64,000 nt of DNA from Carya illinoinensis (lineage: Eukaryota > Streptophyta > Magnoliopsida > Fagales > Juglandaceae), in NCBI RefSeq assembly GCF_018687715.1, contig NC_056766.1, positions 45,052,933 through 45,116,932 of the forward strand, given 5' to 3'. Shown here piece after piece: positions 33,074 to 44,298 of this stretch; positions within the stretch are counted from its first letter, which is position 1, and the number at the start of each line of letters is the position of its first letter. Under the pieces are notes generated by a model. It saw only the letters and a program-made list of their open reading frames with translations, was not told the DNA's origin and ran no database searches. The position numbers and the translations under genes were made by a program.

Positions 33074-33113
33074 ATGAAATTTGGTTTCCTTATCAAAAAA
33101 AAAAAAAAAAAAA

Positions 33114-33594
33114 TTAGTTTTCCTGGAGTGTCTATGTGGCACCCTATCATTGGCTGGTGCAAAATTACCTTTAACACCCGTCCGACCCCAAGTTTTTTTC
33201 TTTTATAAAATTGGCCGACAAAATGTCTAAGAAGGCCATTTGGCTTTTTTAATTTAATTTTTATACATTTTTGATACTTATAAATATTTAAAAAACTCAC
33301 AACATCATTAAAAATACATTTCATTTATTATTAAATAAAGAATAAAAAAACTATCGGGACCCACTGTCAGGACTCATTATCGGTGAGTTTAGCATTTTCC
33401 TTATAAAAAAACAGCACAAAAAACAAAGACGTTACAAGAAATAGCTCCATAAGAACAGCACTGCCAGTAATGTGGAGTAATAAACAAGGTCTTAGTACAA
33501 TAAGCTAGTAATCACTACTAATCTATTAAGTGATCCGATGCATATGATGGATTCTTACCGTTATGAAAATCTAATAGACATTGTGGGATTTTGA
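33114..33594. other. Intergenic DNA, no gene recognised
   Basis: AT-rich sequence after the LINE-C tail. It includes poly-T/poly-A rich stretches and a CGGGACCCACTGTC segment. No open frame or known repeat is supported. Confidence 0.5.
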
Positions 33595-34137
33595 TTAAGG
33601 GTATATGCTTCCTATTACAATATTGGATGCTGTCCATTGTGCAATGGCATGCATGCATTGATTTTGAAAGCGATGTATTTTAACCATCTCCCATCTTTTA
33701 AATTTTTGTAGTATTAATCTTATGTCTCTTATGATACTTTCTGCAAGTTGCTCTTGATTTTCTTGGGGGTCCTTTAAAGCTGATATGGTTCTATGAGAAT
33801 TTTCTTCTACTAGGATATTTTTTAGGTGTTTGGATTGAGCTTCATGTACTCCTATGAATGCTGCCATAGCTTCTCCTTGATTTGGATTGCAGCTCCCTAA
33901 GTGCTCAGCTATTATGAAAACAATTTTGCAACTGTGTGATCTGCATATGGCAGCAGAGGTGCTGCCATTTGGTTTAACTGCTACATCAAATGCAATTGAA
34001 ATGATATCTGGAGGAGACCATCTGTTCTTGTTTTGAAGTTCTTTCCATTCCCAAGCATTACAATGATCCCTGTATGAATGGCTAACTCTTGTATCAAATC
34101 GATTTATTGATAGATTTGCATAATGCATATTTATCAT
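33595..34137 (-). pseudogene. Isolated RNase H (RVT_3-like) remnant of a LINE
   Basis: A 180-codon open piece on the minus strand with the order of a plant LINE RNase H domain: WSPPDIISIAFDVAVKPNGS (first catalytic Asp in FDVA), a CRSHSCKIVF strand, GEAMAAFIGVHEAQ (catalytic Glu), then KNILVEEN where the family has a xxxESD-type Asp, so the third acid looks lost. The ending FQNQCMHAIAQW resembles the N..AH..A motif. There is no reverse transcriptase next to it. Probably a decayed insertion rather than a host gene. Confidence 0.65.
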
Positions 34138-34249
34138 AATGTCTCTATATTTTGTGTTTTGTGTTTTTTTTTCTATATAAATTCAGCATGCAACGTCAGC
34201 CTCCCTCAGATAGTAACTTTTTGTATGTTGTGCCAATACTTGCCGTAAA

Positions 34250-34400
34250 AGTGTCCTTAGGTTTTGTTTGGATACACAAATCTCTCAAACCATCTCATCT
34301 CAATATCAAAACATCATTTAGACGCAAAAATTTTTCAATTCCAAGTTTTCAACTTTTTTATCTAATCGTTACAACATTTTCAAATTTTTAAATAAAACAC
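34250..34400. repeat. Short AT-rich repeat of MITE type
   Basis: GTTTTGTTTGGATACACAAA followed by TCTCAAACCATCTCATCTCA and AT-rich DNA. This resembles, in reverse, the GAGATGAGATGAG start of the AT-rich repeat family elsewhere in the window. The left edge looks like an element terminus but no target duplication was identified. Confidence 0.35.
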
Positions 34401-34424
34401 TTCAACTGGAAGGCCCTGGCAACT

Positions 34425-34836
34425 TCGATCAGTCCTCAACTGAAGAACTCTTGAACTTTTGCAAATGCTTCCACTGGAAGGCCCTCCTCCTCAAAGCTTG
34501 AGATATCACCTGCTACTGCGGAAGCAGAATGATAACCAAGGTATTACTTTCATGTTAAGAAAGATGCCAAAAAAAGGCTATGCCTAAAAAAAATTTAGCA
34601 TGTGAGATACCTCTGCTCTGAAGTCCTTTGGAAATTGATCCTTAGCATTCCACAATATGTCAATTTCATCCTGGTTTAGGATCAATATATTAGACCTAAT
34701 AAAAGCAGTATATATTAAATATTACTCGGAACATCATCTCTTCACGTGCTATTTCATCATTCAAGCTAACACACTCCACCACAACATCACCTTGAATATG
34801 GCGATTGATGTCTATTTTAACTAGTTCGCATTCTCC
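34425..34836 (-). pseudogene. Formin fragment B: C2-like domain and linker exons
   Basis: The acceptor TTGTGTTTCAG at 34837 precedes an exon reading GECELVKIDINRHIQGDVVV, then EEMMFRVIFN, a 4-base insertion that shifts frame, then TAFIRSNILILNQDEIDILW and KDQFPKDFRAE, with donor GAG|GTATCT at 34611. This is the PTEN-like C2 domain of plant class II formins. After an intron, AGDISSFEEEGLPVEAFAKV is readable at about 34525-34430 and ends in a stop. Intron sequence before the first exon (CTAAGGTAAACAAACAGTCA) equals that at 39280-39305, so it is a duplicate of part of the locus at 36253-39945, and in this stretch less rearranged. Confidence 0.85.
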
Positions 34837-34839
34837 CTG

Positions 34840-36250
34840 AAACACAATTCTAAGGTAAACAAACAGTCATATGTACAAAGATTAGAGCAAATTGTGGATT
34901 CACCTAACATGAAAACATAAATCCAAACAAAGTTTGCATCCAGTGAGCTTCCACAGCAGATTAAAGCATAGAAAGAAAGGTATCAATAGCTGGATACAAA
35001 TCAATTCAATTATATTTGTGTGTTATTTGGTGTTATTTGATCTAGTGTCTAGTCCAGGTAATCTTTAGGAGACTCAACAATACAATGAAGCTCCCAAAAC
35101 ACTGACCCCACCATATTATAACCCCTTGGGTTTATCCTAATTGGTCATGATATACCATCCAAATCCATTTTGGATTTCAAGTCAGGACCAGAAAGCCATG
35201 TTAAACTTTGACCACACCCTTATGATTGCTGAAGTCCCAAATTAAAGAGATATGCCAACCTAGATTGACCAGTGTAATTGCTTTTGATAATGTAAATAGT
35301 TCCCTCTATAACATTAATTAAAGAAAAGATGAACTCCTGTTTTTTTAGAATATTTCCACGAGATTACTGATCACAGTGACATAAATGGTTGTGCCAGAGG
35401 CGTGATATTCTGTCCAGTTTTTAGGCTATTGAACCTGATTCTAAAATATTCTGTCCAAAACAGAATATTGTTTTTGGAGAAAGAGAGAGAGAGAGAGAGA
35501 TGCATTTTGTTTTTGGAGGTATAGTGGAAGATGACATTATGATCACCAAAACATTTATAACATGACCTGCTCAAGCCAAATTAAAGACATGACCTACATC
35601 CCATATTCATCAACTGAAGAGTTGACATAAGATAACCATAAGAATGTAATAATATAACCAGACTTGTCCCTTTAGCTACTGAAATTTGACATATCTATGC
35701 AGAAACTTTAAGTCAAACCATTGTTGGTTCATATCAGTTGTAAGCGTTTAGCACACATCACCACTATTATTGTTCTAATCATATTTCAATGTTAAGTTTG
35801 AGCCCAACTGTCCTGGAACTCTTTTATTGAAAAGAATCTGTAGTTCAAGCAACAATTGGCATCAATGATCTCTTGACAAAATGGCCCCTCCTTCCCTTAC
35901 AAGGTCAGAGGGTAAGGTCACATAGGTTTATTCACCTACTGGAAAAAAATAAAGAGAGATTCTAAAATCAAGTGACACGTCATAAAACCTGTTACTCTTG
36001 GTATCAGTTTGTACTTAATGCAAAGAAATTTTCAAATACAAGTACAAGAAGTTAGAAAAAGAAAACCTAGAAATAAGAAACGAAGTCTGCCCTATATATA
36101 GTGGAATGCAGAACATGTTCTTTTATCTGAGCTCCTATAGTTTCGATAAAGATTTGTACATTTGAGCTCTGGACTACTTGAAGCTGAGGCGAAATTAAAC
36201 CTTCATTCCAATTACCAGGAGAAGTACATGTTTGAAGTGCCACCAAACTT
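34840..36250. other. Intron-like or intergenic DNA within the formin locus
   Basis: AT-rich DNA without supported coding segments. A (GA)n tract lies at about 35481-35502. No phosphatase-domain exon of a formin was found here, although in a complete gene it would be expected upstream of the C2 exon. Confidence 0.5.
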
Positions 36251-36252
36251 AC

Positions 36253-39200
36253 CACTAAGTCATGCAATGATACTTTCACCTTTGAAAGCATGATTTCACA
36301 GTTATATGCCTGCCGGTGGTCAATCTGCAGAAGTGATAACATTACATAAACTCTAGATATTGATCTACTATTCATAAAAACTGTAATTTGGCCAAACAAG
36401 ATAAATGAGATAAGAAAGTGACACTAATAAGAACAACAATACATTACATCTCTGTACTGCAAAGCCTCCCCCATCACAGAGACAACTGCTAGTACCAAGT
36501 CACTGACCAAACCTCCCAACCAAATTGGCTTAACACAGTCCTTTTCGATGGATTGTTCATACCCTTGGGGTGGTGAATCAGAAAGGAAGGTTGCGCTTGT
36601 AGGGGGGAGGGAGCTAGTAAGAACACCAAAAAAAAAACCGAAAGACCATAAAATAGAAGCCTACAAATAAGTTCAAGTGTCTTTCCTCTATATGTGATTT
36701 TAAGTTTTATTATGTGGAGCCCACAGGATACATATAATGGAAATAAGACTCCCTCATAGTAGTTGAGGGGATTCCAAAAATGAAAAATGCAAACAGTTAT
36801 GTCAGTTTTGACTTTAGTTATTTGGTTTGGTTAAAAGCCCATTTGAAGAGTCATGCTTTTCTGCATCAAGCACAAGTTTAAGGGGTGCTCTTGCAATGAA
36901 GTTCAGTTTAAGGTTTCAAATAGCTTCAAAGAATTATTTGTAATGTTGGGTTCTAAAAGGTTACTGGTGCTTTTAAGCTGAGTTTTCTAATAGTACTAGG
37001 GTTTTCTAATAATTTCTAAGAATCATTGAATTCTTGGGTTTTAAAAGCTAGTATATTTCTGTTTTTAAAGGTATGTTATCAAATAGTCTAGGAGTCTATA
37101 TACTATGTTTTATTTATAATAAATATGATTCAAAAACTTTATAAGGTTTTTGATTAATAAAAATATTCGGATATTTTGTTCATTGGAAGGCATGAACATT
37201 TGCCATTATCCTCTTTAAAATTTGATGGAATCACAACCATGCGTTCTTACATTTTCCATCACATAATCCTGATTGGGATCTCTTTTATCATTTTCCCCCT
37301 TATTCCATCTTCTCAACAATCTAAAGTCCTAAAGTTCTGCTCACTATCTCAAAATCTTACAACCTTTTCTTCATCCAGCCTTAGCTAAAATCCACTGACA
37401 AGGTCTAATACTTTCTGTCATCTATAAGAACCTTAATAATCTCCCCTTTCCTTAGCCCTTAGGAAATGCAATCCTAAACAAGTTGTTCTATCCTACATCA
37501 GACGGAGTACCATAAGACAAAGAATCTGAAAAAAAAAAATTCACTGTAAAATTTTAACCAGAAAAGCAGATGTGTACTGAGCCTCGCATAGACTTCCTAA
37601 CATGATCTGAACTTGGAATTGAGGCTGAGAAAAGATTCTCAAGTTCTGAAATGTCAATGTCTGGAGCCCTACATCGAGAGATAACAAGTGAAATAGCCTA
37701 TTAGATGTGAAGGAGACTCAAAGCATGCTTATGCTTGGACACAAAAGTTCTCCTAGCAAAAAAAGCATGTACTTTGAAGCTGCACCCAATTTTTGTGCCT
37801 CCACCCAAAGAGTTCCTGATGCTGCTCTTGTTAATTTCAACCAATGCAATGGCTTCAGTTTTTTGTTATGATAATTCTTGGCACTTATAGTACGTGAAAG
37901 AATTTGCCCCTTTCCCTGCTGAGAGAATTAAACGGTGATCCAGAAGATGGAGATACAGAGATACTATTTCCATTGCCATCTAGAGCAAGGGATCCTGGAT
38001 GACCATCACCAGTCCTAGATGTACCTTTAAGAAAAGGAGCTGGTGGAGGGGGCGGGGATGGGACAGGTGGAGAATTTTGTGATGCAGGGAGTGAGTTCTT
38101 GTATGAAAAAATGGGGGCAGGAGGTGGTGGTGGCACTAAAGATGGAACTCTAGGACCTGCAACCTGCTGAGAATGAGGAGGGGGTGGTGGTGGAGGATGT
38201 CCTGCTCTAACAGCGATATGTTCCTTCAAAAGAGGTGTTGGAGGAGGTGGCGGTATTGGAGGGGGTGGAGGATTCGGAGGAGGCAGCCTAATTGATGAAG
38301 TAACTACAGGAGCTGAAGGAGGATTAAGTAATAAACTAGTGGCAGGAATTGTAGGACCAGCAGTTTGCATGGTATGAGGGGTTGGAGGCGGAAGCAGAGG
38401 CAGCATAGCTCTAACAGCTAGATTCTCCTTCAAAGGAGGTGCTTGAGGAGGCAGCAGTGTTGGAGGTGGTGGAGGAGTTGGAGAATGAAAAAGTTTCGTA
38501 GAAACATCAGTTGAGGAAGGCTGTGGTGGTGGAGGAGGAGGTGGAGGTGTAGGGGGTGAAACCAAAACAATTTTGGCATCTAGAGATTCAGATGTGTGTG
38601 AAACAGACAAGGTTAGATCTGTAATGACTGGAGATATAGCTGGCGGATGGGTGGTTTCTGCACTTTCAGATAAGGTGTGATAATGTAGCTGACGTTCTAT
38701 GCCAGAAGTTTGGGCTACAGATGCATCTTCCACAGATTTACAGAAGACTATTGTTGACTGAGAAGATTGAGGTATCCCTTGGCAGCAAATGTCAAGATTG
38801 TCTGGATAGTTGAGGCGGAATCTGAACTTCAGGAGTCTCAGCTACCTTTCTACTCAGATAAGTACCATGAGATTGCTTAGGTGAGGACATGGACATGGAC
38901 TGAATCTCTGGGGACAGAGACAAGGAGTTCTTAGCCTTACTTTCCAAGACCGTAGGCTTCTTTTTCTCCCAAAGCTTTCTAGGACTTGTCTCCTGCAACA
39001 GACCACTCGTTTCAACACTCTCATGAGAGCCACTTTCCAACAGTTCGTGGACAATATTTGATGCACTCATGTGTTGGAGCACATTTAGTGATGCATCGGC
39101 CCTGGGATCTAAACAGTCCACATAACTGAAGAACTCTTGAACTTTTGCAAATGCTTCCGCTGGAAGGCCCTCCTCCTCAAAGCTTGAGATATCACCCGCT

Positions 39201-39945
39201 ACTACGGAAGCAGCAGCATCACCTTGAATATGGCAATTGATGTCTATTTTAACTAGTTCGCATTCTCCCTGAAACAAAATTCTAAGGTAAACAAACAGTC
39301 ATATGTACAAAGAATATGTAGATAGAATGAGAAATCACCAGCCACTGAATTGGAAACTTTTTCCACAACTTAATTAGACAAAATAATCCTACTTAGTAGT
39401 GGCTATATATTATAACTTTATTCTATTCGTTGAACTAGAAAAAATTTGTATTCTTCTTCTGCAACCATTATGCAATGAGATACTGATATAGTCCTCTAAA
39501 CACAAAATTGGGTTGCCATTTGAGCTTTCTAGTATATAATTTAGATAACCACTAAAAAATACTGCCTCGACTTAGATTTTTGCTCCCTTCTACTCTGCTT
39601 GGTTCCTCAGAATGTAGAAGCAAAGGAAGGGGAGAAATTATAAATTTTTGGGCTTTTTTTAATTTTTTTTTTCTTTTTTATGAATTTCAAACAAAAGATT
39701 TAGGAATTCAAAAAGCAGAAAAACCCTTGGAATTCAAAAAACACACGCAGATGGTGAAACATCCCACTCTTCCTATTCACAATTTTCCATTTATCCCTTG
39801 CAACTTGGAAACATTTTCGTCATTTCCCTCAACCTTTTTTTAACAAAGAAATAAAACAGAACAGGAACGTACCGTAGACTCGCTCAGAGATCTCAAGAAG
39901 CCCATCGGGCGGCTTCCGGAAAAAGAGCTTGCGCAGCAACGCCAT
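36253..39945 (-). pseudogene. Formin-like pseudogene A (class II: PTEN-like, FH1, start of FH2)
   Basis: Class II formins nucleate actin filaments through FH2, feed profilin-actin through Pro-rich FH1 and bind membrane through a PTEN-like N-terminus. Pieces in gene order on the minus strand: exon 1 at 39945-39873 (MALLRKLFFRKPPDGLLE, donor G|GTACG); a C2-linker exon from 39268 (GECELVKIDINCHIQGD joined directly to AAASVVAGDISSFEEEG, deleting most of C2); FH1 at 38733-37885 with many PPPPPP runs; FH2 start LKPLHWLKLTRAASGTLW in a shifted frame, donor at 37773; FH2 exon from 37668 (APDIDISELENLFSASIPSS); and FH2 exon 36324-36253 (IDHRQAYNCEIMLSKVKV, donor GTG|GTAAGT). The phosphatase exons and the rest of FH2 are absent and two frame shifts occur, so no working formin can be made. 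Confidence 0.87.
37885..38733 (-). pseudogene. FH1 proline-rich exon of formin pseudogene A
   Basis: A 282-codon open frame rich in Pro runs (PPPTPPPPPPPPQPSS, PPPNPPPPPIPPPPPTP, PSPPPPPAP), the profilin-binding FH1 region. It follows a frame break at about 38792 and ends with a stop at 37885. The FH2 start continues in another frame right after it, so the stop is caused by a small indel near 37890. It could be mistaken for an extensin gene; the flanking FH2 exons show otherwise. Confidence 0.85.
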
Positions 39946-41375
39946 CTCAGTCGTCCAACGACACCTCCAATTGTAGTTCTATATTAAACTATATATATAT
40001 GTACTATATTTCTGGGTGGGTGTGTCTAAAGTTTCTGTGTTAGCTTGTTGTCAGGTGTTGGGATTGGTGATGTTGGTGTTGTTAACGATGAATTGACGGA
40101 TGTGTTTGTTTCTGAATAAGATAATACCGTTTCTTTGGTTTTTTCTGCGGGCTGAGATTATTACCTACCAAGTCGCGTGGAGGCCGCACCGCCGCATGAC
40201 GTCCCCCGCCGACAAGTGGATGAAGTTGGCTTATCCACACCAGACTGCTATATTATGTCCGAATATTTGGTAATCTTCCACTGAAAAAATTGAGCTTTCT
40301 TGGGTTAATTGGTAGGGACGTACTGATTATAGTTGGTTTAGGCAAGGGCAACTTGCCTGCTTAAGGAACTACGAAGCTTTTTGCGGCACAGAGCTTCAAA
40401 CGGACGGGTGGACTTTGGGAGGTGGAATTTCCTTCCGAATGGCTTGCAGAGTTGCGGACTCTATGTTCCTTTGCATGGTATATATAAAGATGCAATCCTC
40501 TCTCTCTCTCTCTGTGGTTGTACGATAAGTTCTTCTTCAATCTTCTTCCAGTGTCTGACTGGTAAAGTTTCGTTACTTATTCTGGCTAGGCTTTGAACTT
40601 AATAAGCTTATCGCCATGTTTTATGGCCAAAATGGGGGACTTGGATTTCTTTAATTGGTGCATTTTGGAGTCAGTTGTATTGAGAGTTCAGCTGTGTAGA
40701 TTGGGTTTCGAACATGGCATAAACTAGAACTTGTTTGATAAAATGCATATCGAACGCTTGCTTCGTTTGCCTCGGGGAGAGAGAGAGAGAGGAGGGGGGA
40801 ATAGAAGACAGATAGAACAAACAAAACTTAAAGCGTAGTAACAGTAAAGTCTTGGGTTATCTATCATTAACTCAATTGCTGTTGAGGACCTTTTCCAGGA
40901 TCAGTTTCATCCATTATCTCTTTTTATTTGCTCTCCTTTCATTCTTATATACCACTTTGGCTCCGCAACTTTTATAGATCAGCACCCACTAAGGATCAGT
41001 ATCGTTGGGATACAATTCAACTCTCAAATTGTCCAAAACCTTCAGCTCAAAAGATCCTAAATCGGCCTCCAATTCTATGTATTCATATCATTATTAACCA
41101 AATCTACGCCTTAAAAATTACTGCATACATCATCTGGGTCTTTACTGGTTATCTCAGCATACAAAATAATATTTGTTGCCCTATGAACTTTTTTGAAAAA
41201 CACAACAGCATACAACACAATTCCACTAATCTCCTCTTAACTATTTCACTTTCTTAAAACTCTTCTTGATATTGCCCCTGTTAAACCAACGATGATTCCT
41301 CAACAGTTTCAGGTCATGAAAACTGAAAAAAATGGAGTCAATTTGAATGATACATTCCTTCTTCCACAATAAAGG
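39946..41375. other. Intergenic DNA, upstream of the formin locus
   Basis: Holds the region that would have been the formin promoter. Only simple repeats are clear: (CT)n at about 40498-40513 and (GA)n at about 40777-40793. Short open frames here show no recognisable motif. Confidence 0.5.
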
Positions 41376-41379
41376 ACTC

Positions 41380-41945
41380 GGCAGTGGAGAATTCCAGATG
41401 TTTAGATGCATTTTGGTGCAGCCAGTCAAGTCAATTCTCTAAAGCAATTTGATGTGGCTTCCATTGAATTGTAATATTCTTGATACTACTTCTGGAAATC
41501 TTTGTAATGACAAAGGATAACAATTTCTCTCTCCGAGAGATCTAAGAAATCCGAAGTGGCAGAGGAATTAAACATCATATAAAGACATTTGATATTGGGG
41601 AGAAATTTAATTGACTGGAAATAATTCTCAACATTCAACACTTGTAATACACTGCTCCCATCCTTCATCTCCTTTCCAAGATTTGTATAACCGTCAATCT
41701 TTTTGCAGCCCGTTAGATTTGAAAAACCGAGTGCAACAAAGTTCCCAAAGGATATTGATGCTTCTTCCCTCGCCCAACTCCTTGATGAAGCTACAACGCA
41801 TTCTAAAGGCAATAAGTTTCTTTCTATGGAAATTGAGTGGCAAAGATTGTAAAGGATAATTCGACCAATGAAGTAATCTTAATTCGAACATCTTCACCTC
41901 TAAAAGAAGAAGAAGAGTAAAAGGAAGAGATAGAAGCTCCTTGAA
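41380..41945 (-). pseudogene. TNL remnants: TIR start fused to LRR pieces
   Basis: On the minus strand a TIR-start-like segment (41945-41885, equivalent to 5640-5575) runs directly into LRR exon sequence: FELRLLHWSNYPLQSLPLNF, matching LRVLDWSNCPLQSLPSNF in TNL exon 3. Further down, 41812-41486 carries LRR-like segments (LGFSNLTGCKKIDGYTNLGK, SVLQVLNVENYFQSIKFLPN) with several frame breaks. The junction implies a deletion of NB-ARC and more. Confidence 0.65.
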
Positions 41946-41964
41946 AGGCGTCACCCTCTCTGTA

Positions 41965-42249
41965 AGCGTAAATACCATTCATCAGAGAGGTTCAATTACA
42001 GAGAAGTTGGAGAAAGAAAGAAGAACAATAACCATTCTTAAGCCATGTATCATACACATGTGTACATATATAAATTGATTTTTTTAAAACAATAAAGTGA
42101 ACTCAATTTCAGCATATCGCCTGTGCTGTTTAATGGTTCATGCAGTCATGACTATGAACACAAGTTATGGTTTTGTTTGTGCTCCAAATTCTAACCTCAA
42201 ATTCAGCTCCTTCAGCCAACTGATCAGAAGAAGAATTCACCTGCAAAGC
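41965..42249. repeat. Single unit of the 285-bp repeat (counterpart of the 14-unit array)
   Basis: Begins GCGTAAATACCATTCATCAG and ends GAATTCACCTGCAAAGC, followed by TTTGACAAAAGATATACA as after the array at 9655. Its left flank (TCTAAAAGAAGAAGAAGAGT and the CACCCTCTCTGTAAGC segment) equals 5590-5660. Only one unit is present. Confidence 0.93.
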
Positions 42250-42520
42250 TTTGACAAAAGATATACATTTTCAAACTATTAACATATATATATATATATA
42301 CGCAACATCATTAATTAATTCGGAGTGAAGGGAAAAATTGTATCCAACGAAAATTAATAGTACTGCTAATTAATTAATTACGGTTTCAGTATAGAGAGCC
42401 AGCGACTTATCATTTAATCCATCATGTCTGTGGAGTGCCAAGAAATACAAGAAAGGGAATTAATTAATCCAATTTAATATCCCAATATCAGAAAATGCCA
42501 TGATCACCTAACATATTAAT

Positions 42521-42554
<34 letters not shown>

Positions 42555-42900
42555 ACACAGTTTGCCGTTTCTTTTGACAACATTTATGAATGAAGTATTG
42601 ATGGGTTCTCTAAACAAGAAATATTCAATATCATGAATAAGATGTTTATAGTTGCAAATGCTTATGTTAACAATAATCTCAGTCAAACTGAGACAGTTGA
42701 ATTATTAACTACTAGATTTTCTGGTATGCTTCGATTATATAAATATATATATATATATAAATATATATATATACATAAGAACCAATAAACCAACAAATTA
42801 AAGCGTATTAATTAAGTTCCATATAATTTTTCCAGCTATGGGAAAAACTGCAGCAGAGTTTTAATCAAAAGAAAATAGAAGAAATATATGTAATACTTGC
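42250..42900. other. Non-coding flank, counterpart of 9655-10340
   Basis: Same sequence as the flank beside TNL-1, lacking about 100 bases around 42355 and with longer (TA)n tracts (about 42520-42556 and 42738-42775). No gene. Confidence 0.7.
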
Positions 42901-42904
42901 AGGT

Positions 42905-43285
42905 ATTTGGTCCAGAAGACTTTAGTAAACCTGAAAGTCTTTCAAGAAGCTGAGGAGGAGAAAAGAGAGCAACATATTGAACTTGGCACGAGAAGAAGAG
43001 AAACTAAGTGGTTACCACCCACTGAGAGCTTCACAAAATTAACTTTGATGCAACATTGAATAAGGAAGAGCAGAAAATGGGTATAGGAGTGGTAGCAAGA
43101 AATCATGAAGGGGAGATCATTTTCTCTTTGTGAGCAGCTAAGAACTTTCTTGGAAGTGTTGAGTTGGCTAAAGCAAGTGCTATGTGGAAGGCAATGGAAA
43201 CATGTAGAGATCATCAGTTTCAGAGAGAGTAACTTTCGAAGGTGATGCATAAAAAATTATCAATGAAGTAAAGGAGGCTGCAAGT
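42905..43285 (+). pseudogene. LINE RNase H remnant, counterpart of 10340-10830
   Basis: Carries the same RNase H tail as beside TNL-1 but more decayed. About 55 bases after the WSRRN-type motif are deleted, one base is lost in the INFDAA segment (TTCACAAAATTAACTTTGAT), and stops are present. The later part (GIGVVARNHEGEIIF, then FEGDA) is still recognisable. Confidence 0.7.
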
Positions 43286-43496
43286 GGATGGATGGGGCAA
43301 CACCGAGCACACAATTATCATGTCACAAACAACACCGAGCACACAAACAAGTCCAGCATCCGATCATTTACGAAAACCTTTTGCACTGGCATCGTAAAAT
43401 CCTTTTATATGCCATTAATATCATGAAACCAATCCAATTAAAAAAAAAAAAAAAAAACTGGGGAATTTTATCCATGCAAAGACATTGACCTGGTGC

Positions 43497-44204
43497 CTAG
43501 TAAGCCAGCTTCTCTGAATTCGCTTGGCCTTCTTGGGATGTAGATTGAGAGGCAGGTACTTCTTCTTCTTTTAAACTTCCCTTAGAGCCTCCTTCTACTT
43601 CTGTGAAATCACCGTCAACACATGCGCAATCGATAACTACATTTGAATTGCTCAAGTTTTGAGAGCGCCTCTTGTGTCGTGGATATCCATTGAATTCCAA
43701 GTTGCGGTCTTCATCATCTCGGTGTCTCTTACAAAGTAGGATACCATTCGATGAATCTACTGAGCACTCCCCAACTGTTAAACTCTCATTCTCTTCATGC
43801 TTATAGATTATGTGTACTCCACAACTTTTAAACATCACTGCAGCTTCTTCATTGCTATCAAATATAAACCTCAGATTGTCTCCTTTTGGGTACCGTAGCC
43901 ATTGCTCGATACATTCTGGAAATGAGTAATTTAGATATACATGATCCCAGTCTCCTAATAATTCAAAATTTGCTTCTACAAGCATGTTACCGTTTATAGA
44001 AACACGAATACCGGAGGAGGAGTCATCCATGCCGGATCCAAGAGCAGCACAGAAAACAATTCCTATGATTTCATCCAAATACAAGGGCCCACTAATATCC
44101 AATTCACACGAATCTCTATTTGAAGGCTCATTAGTATGGCTAAACCAATCTGGAATCTTATTCCCTGGAAATATAATTCCACATAAATGGTTCTGAATAT
44201 GTTC
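43497..44204 (-). CDS. TNL-2 exon 5: post-LRR (C-JID-like) domain
   Basis: Starts EHIQNHLCGIIFPGNKIPDW, then DISGPLYLDEIIGIVFCAAL and SCGVHIIYKHEENESL. Ends with a charged tail (SLKEEEVPASQSTS) and TAG at 43497-43499, about 27 codons beyond the TNL-1 stop. Confidence 0.85.
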   Translation of the reverse strand, partial: EHIQNHLCGIIFPGNKIPDWFSHTNEPSNRDSCELDISGPLYLDEIIGIVFCAALGSGMDDSSSGIRVSINGNMLVEANFELLGDWDHVYLNYSFPECIEQWLRYPKGDNLRFIFDSNEEAAVMFKSCGVHIIYKHEENESLTVGECSVDSSNGILLCKRHRDDEDRNLEFNGYPRHKRRSQNLSNSNVVIDCACVDGDFTEVEGGSKGSLKEEEVPASQSTSQEGQANSEKLAY

Positions 44205-44298
44205 CTGTCAAACATGTATCGCATATTTTCATAAGGACAAGGCAATCTGCAAACAAAAACACCTACAAAAAACACAGAGAGAAATAGAGATCACATAC

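Larger units (their letters stand above)
27600..33113 (+). mobile_element. LINE-C: L1-type LINE, 5'-truncated, ORF2 uninterrupted
   Basis: ORF1 (27633-28931) lacks about 85 N-terminal residues compared with LINE-B ORF1, so the left end is a 5' truncation near 27600, common for LINEs. ORF2 (28928-33073) is open over its full length. The 3' end reads TTTCCTTATC then an A-run at 33095-33113. I could not find a matching target duplication after the A-run (TTAGTTTTCCTGGAG) near the 5' junction, so the left boundary is approximate. Confidence 0.92.

Noticed and set aside
37885..38733. Independent extensin-like cell-wall protein gene
   Set aside because: No signal peptide or SPPPP/YVY pattern; it is followed by FH2 exon sequence and preceded by formin C2-linker sequence, so it is a formin FH1 exon.
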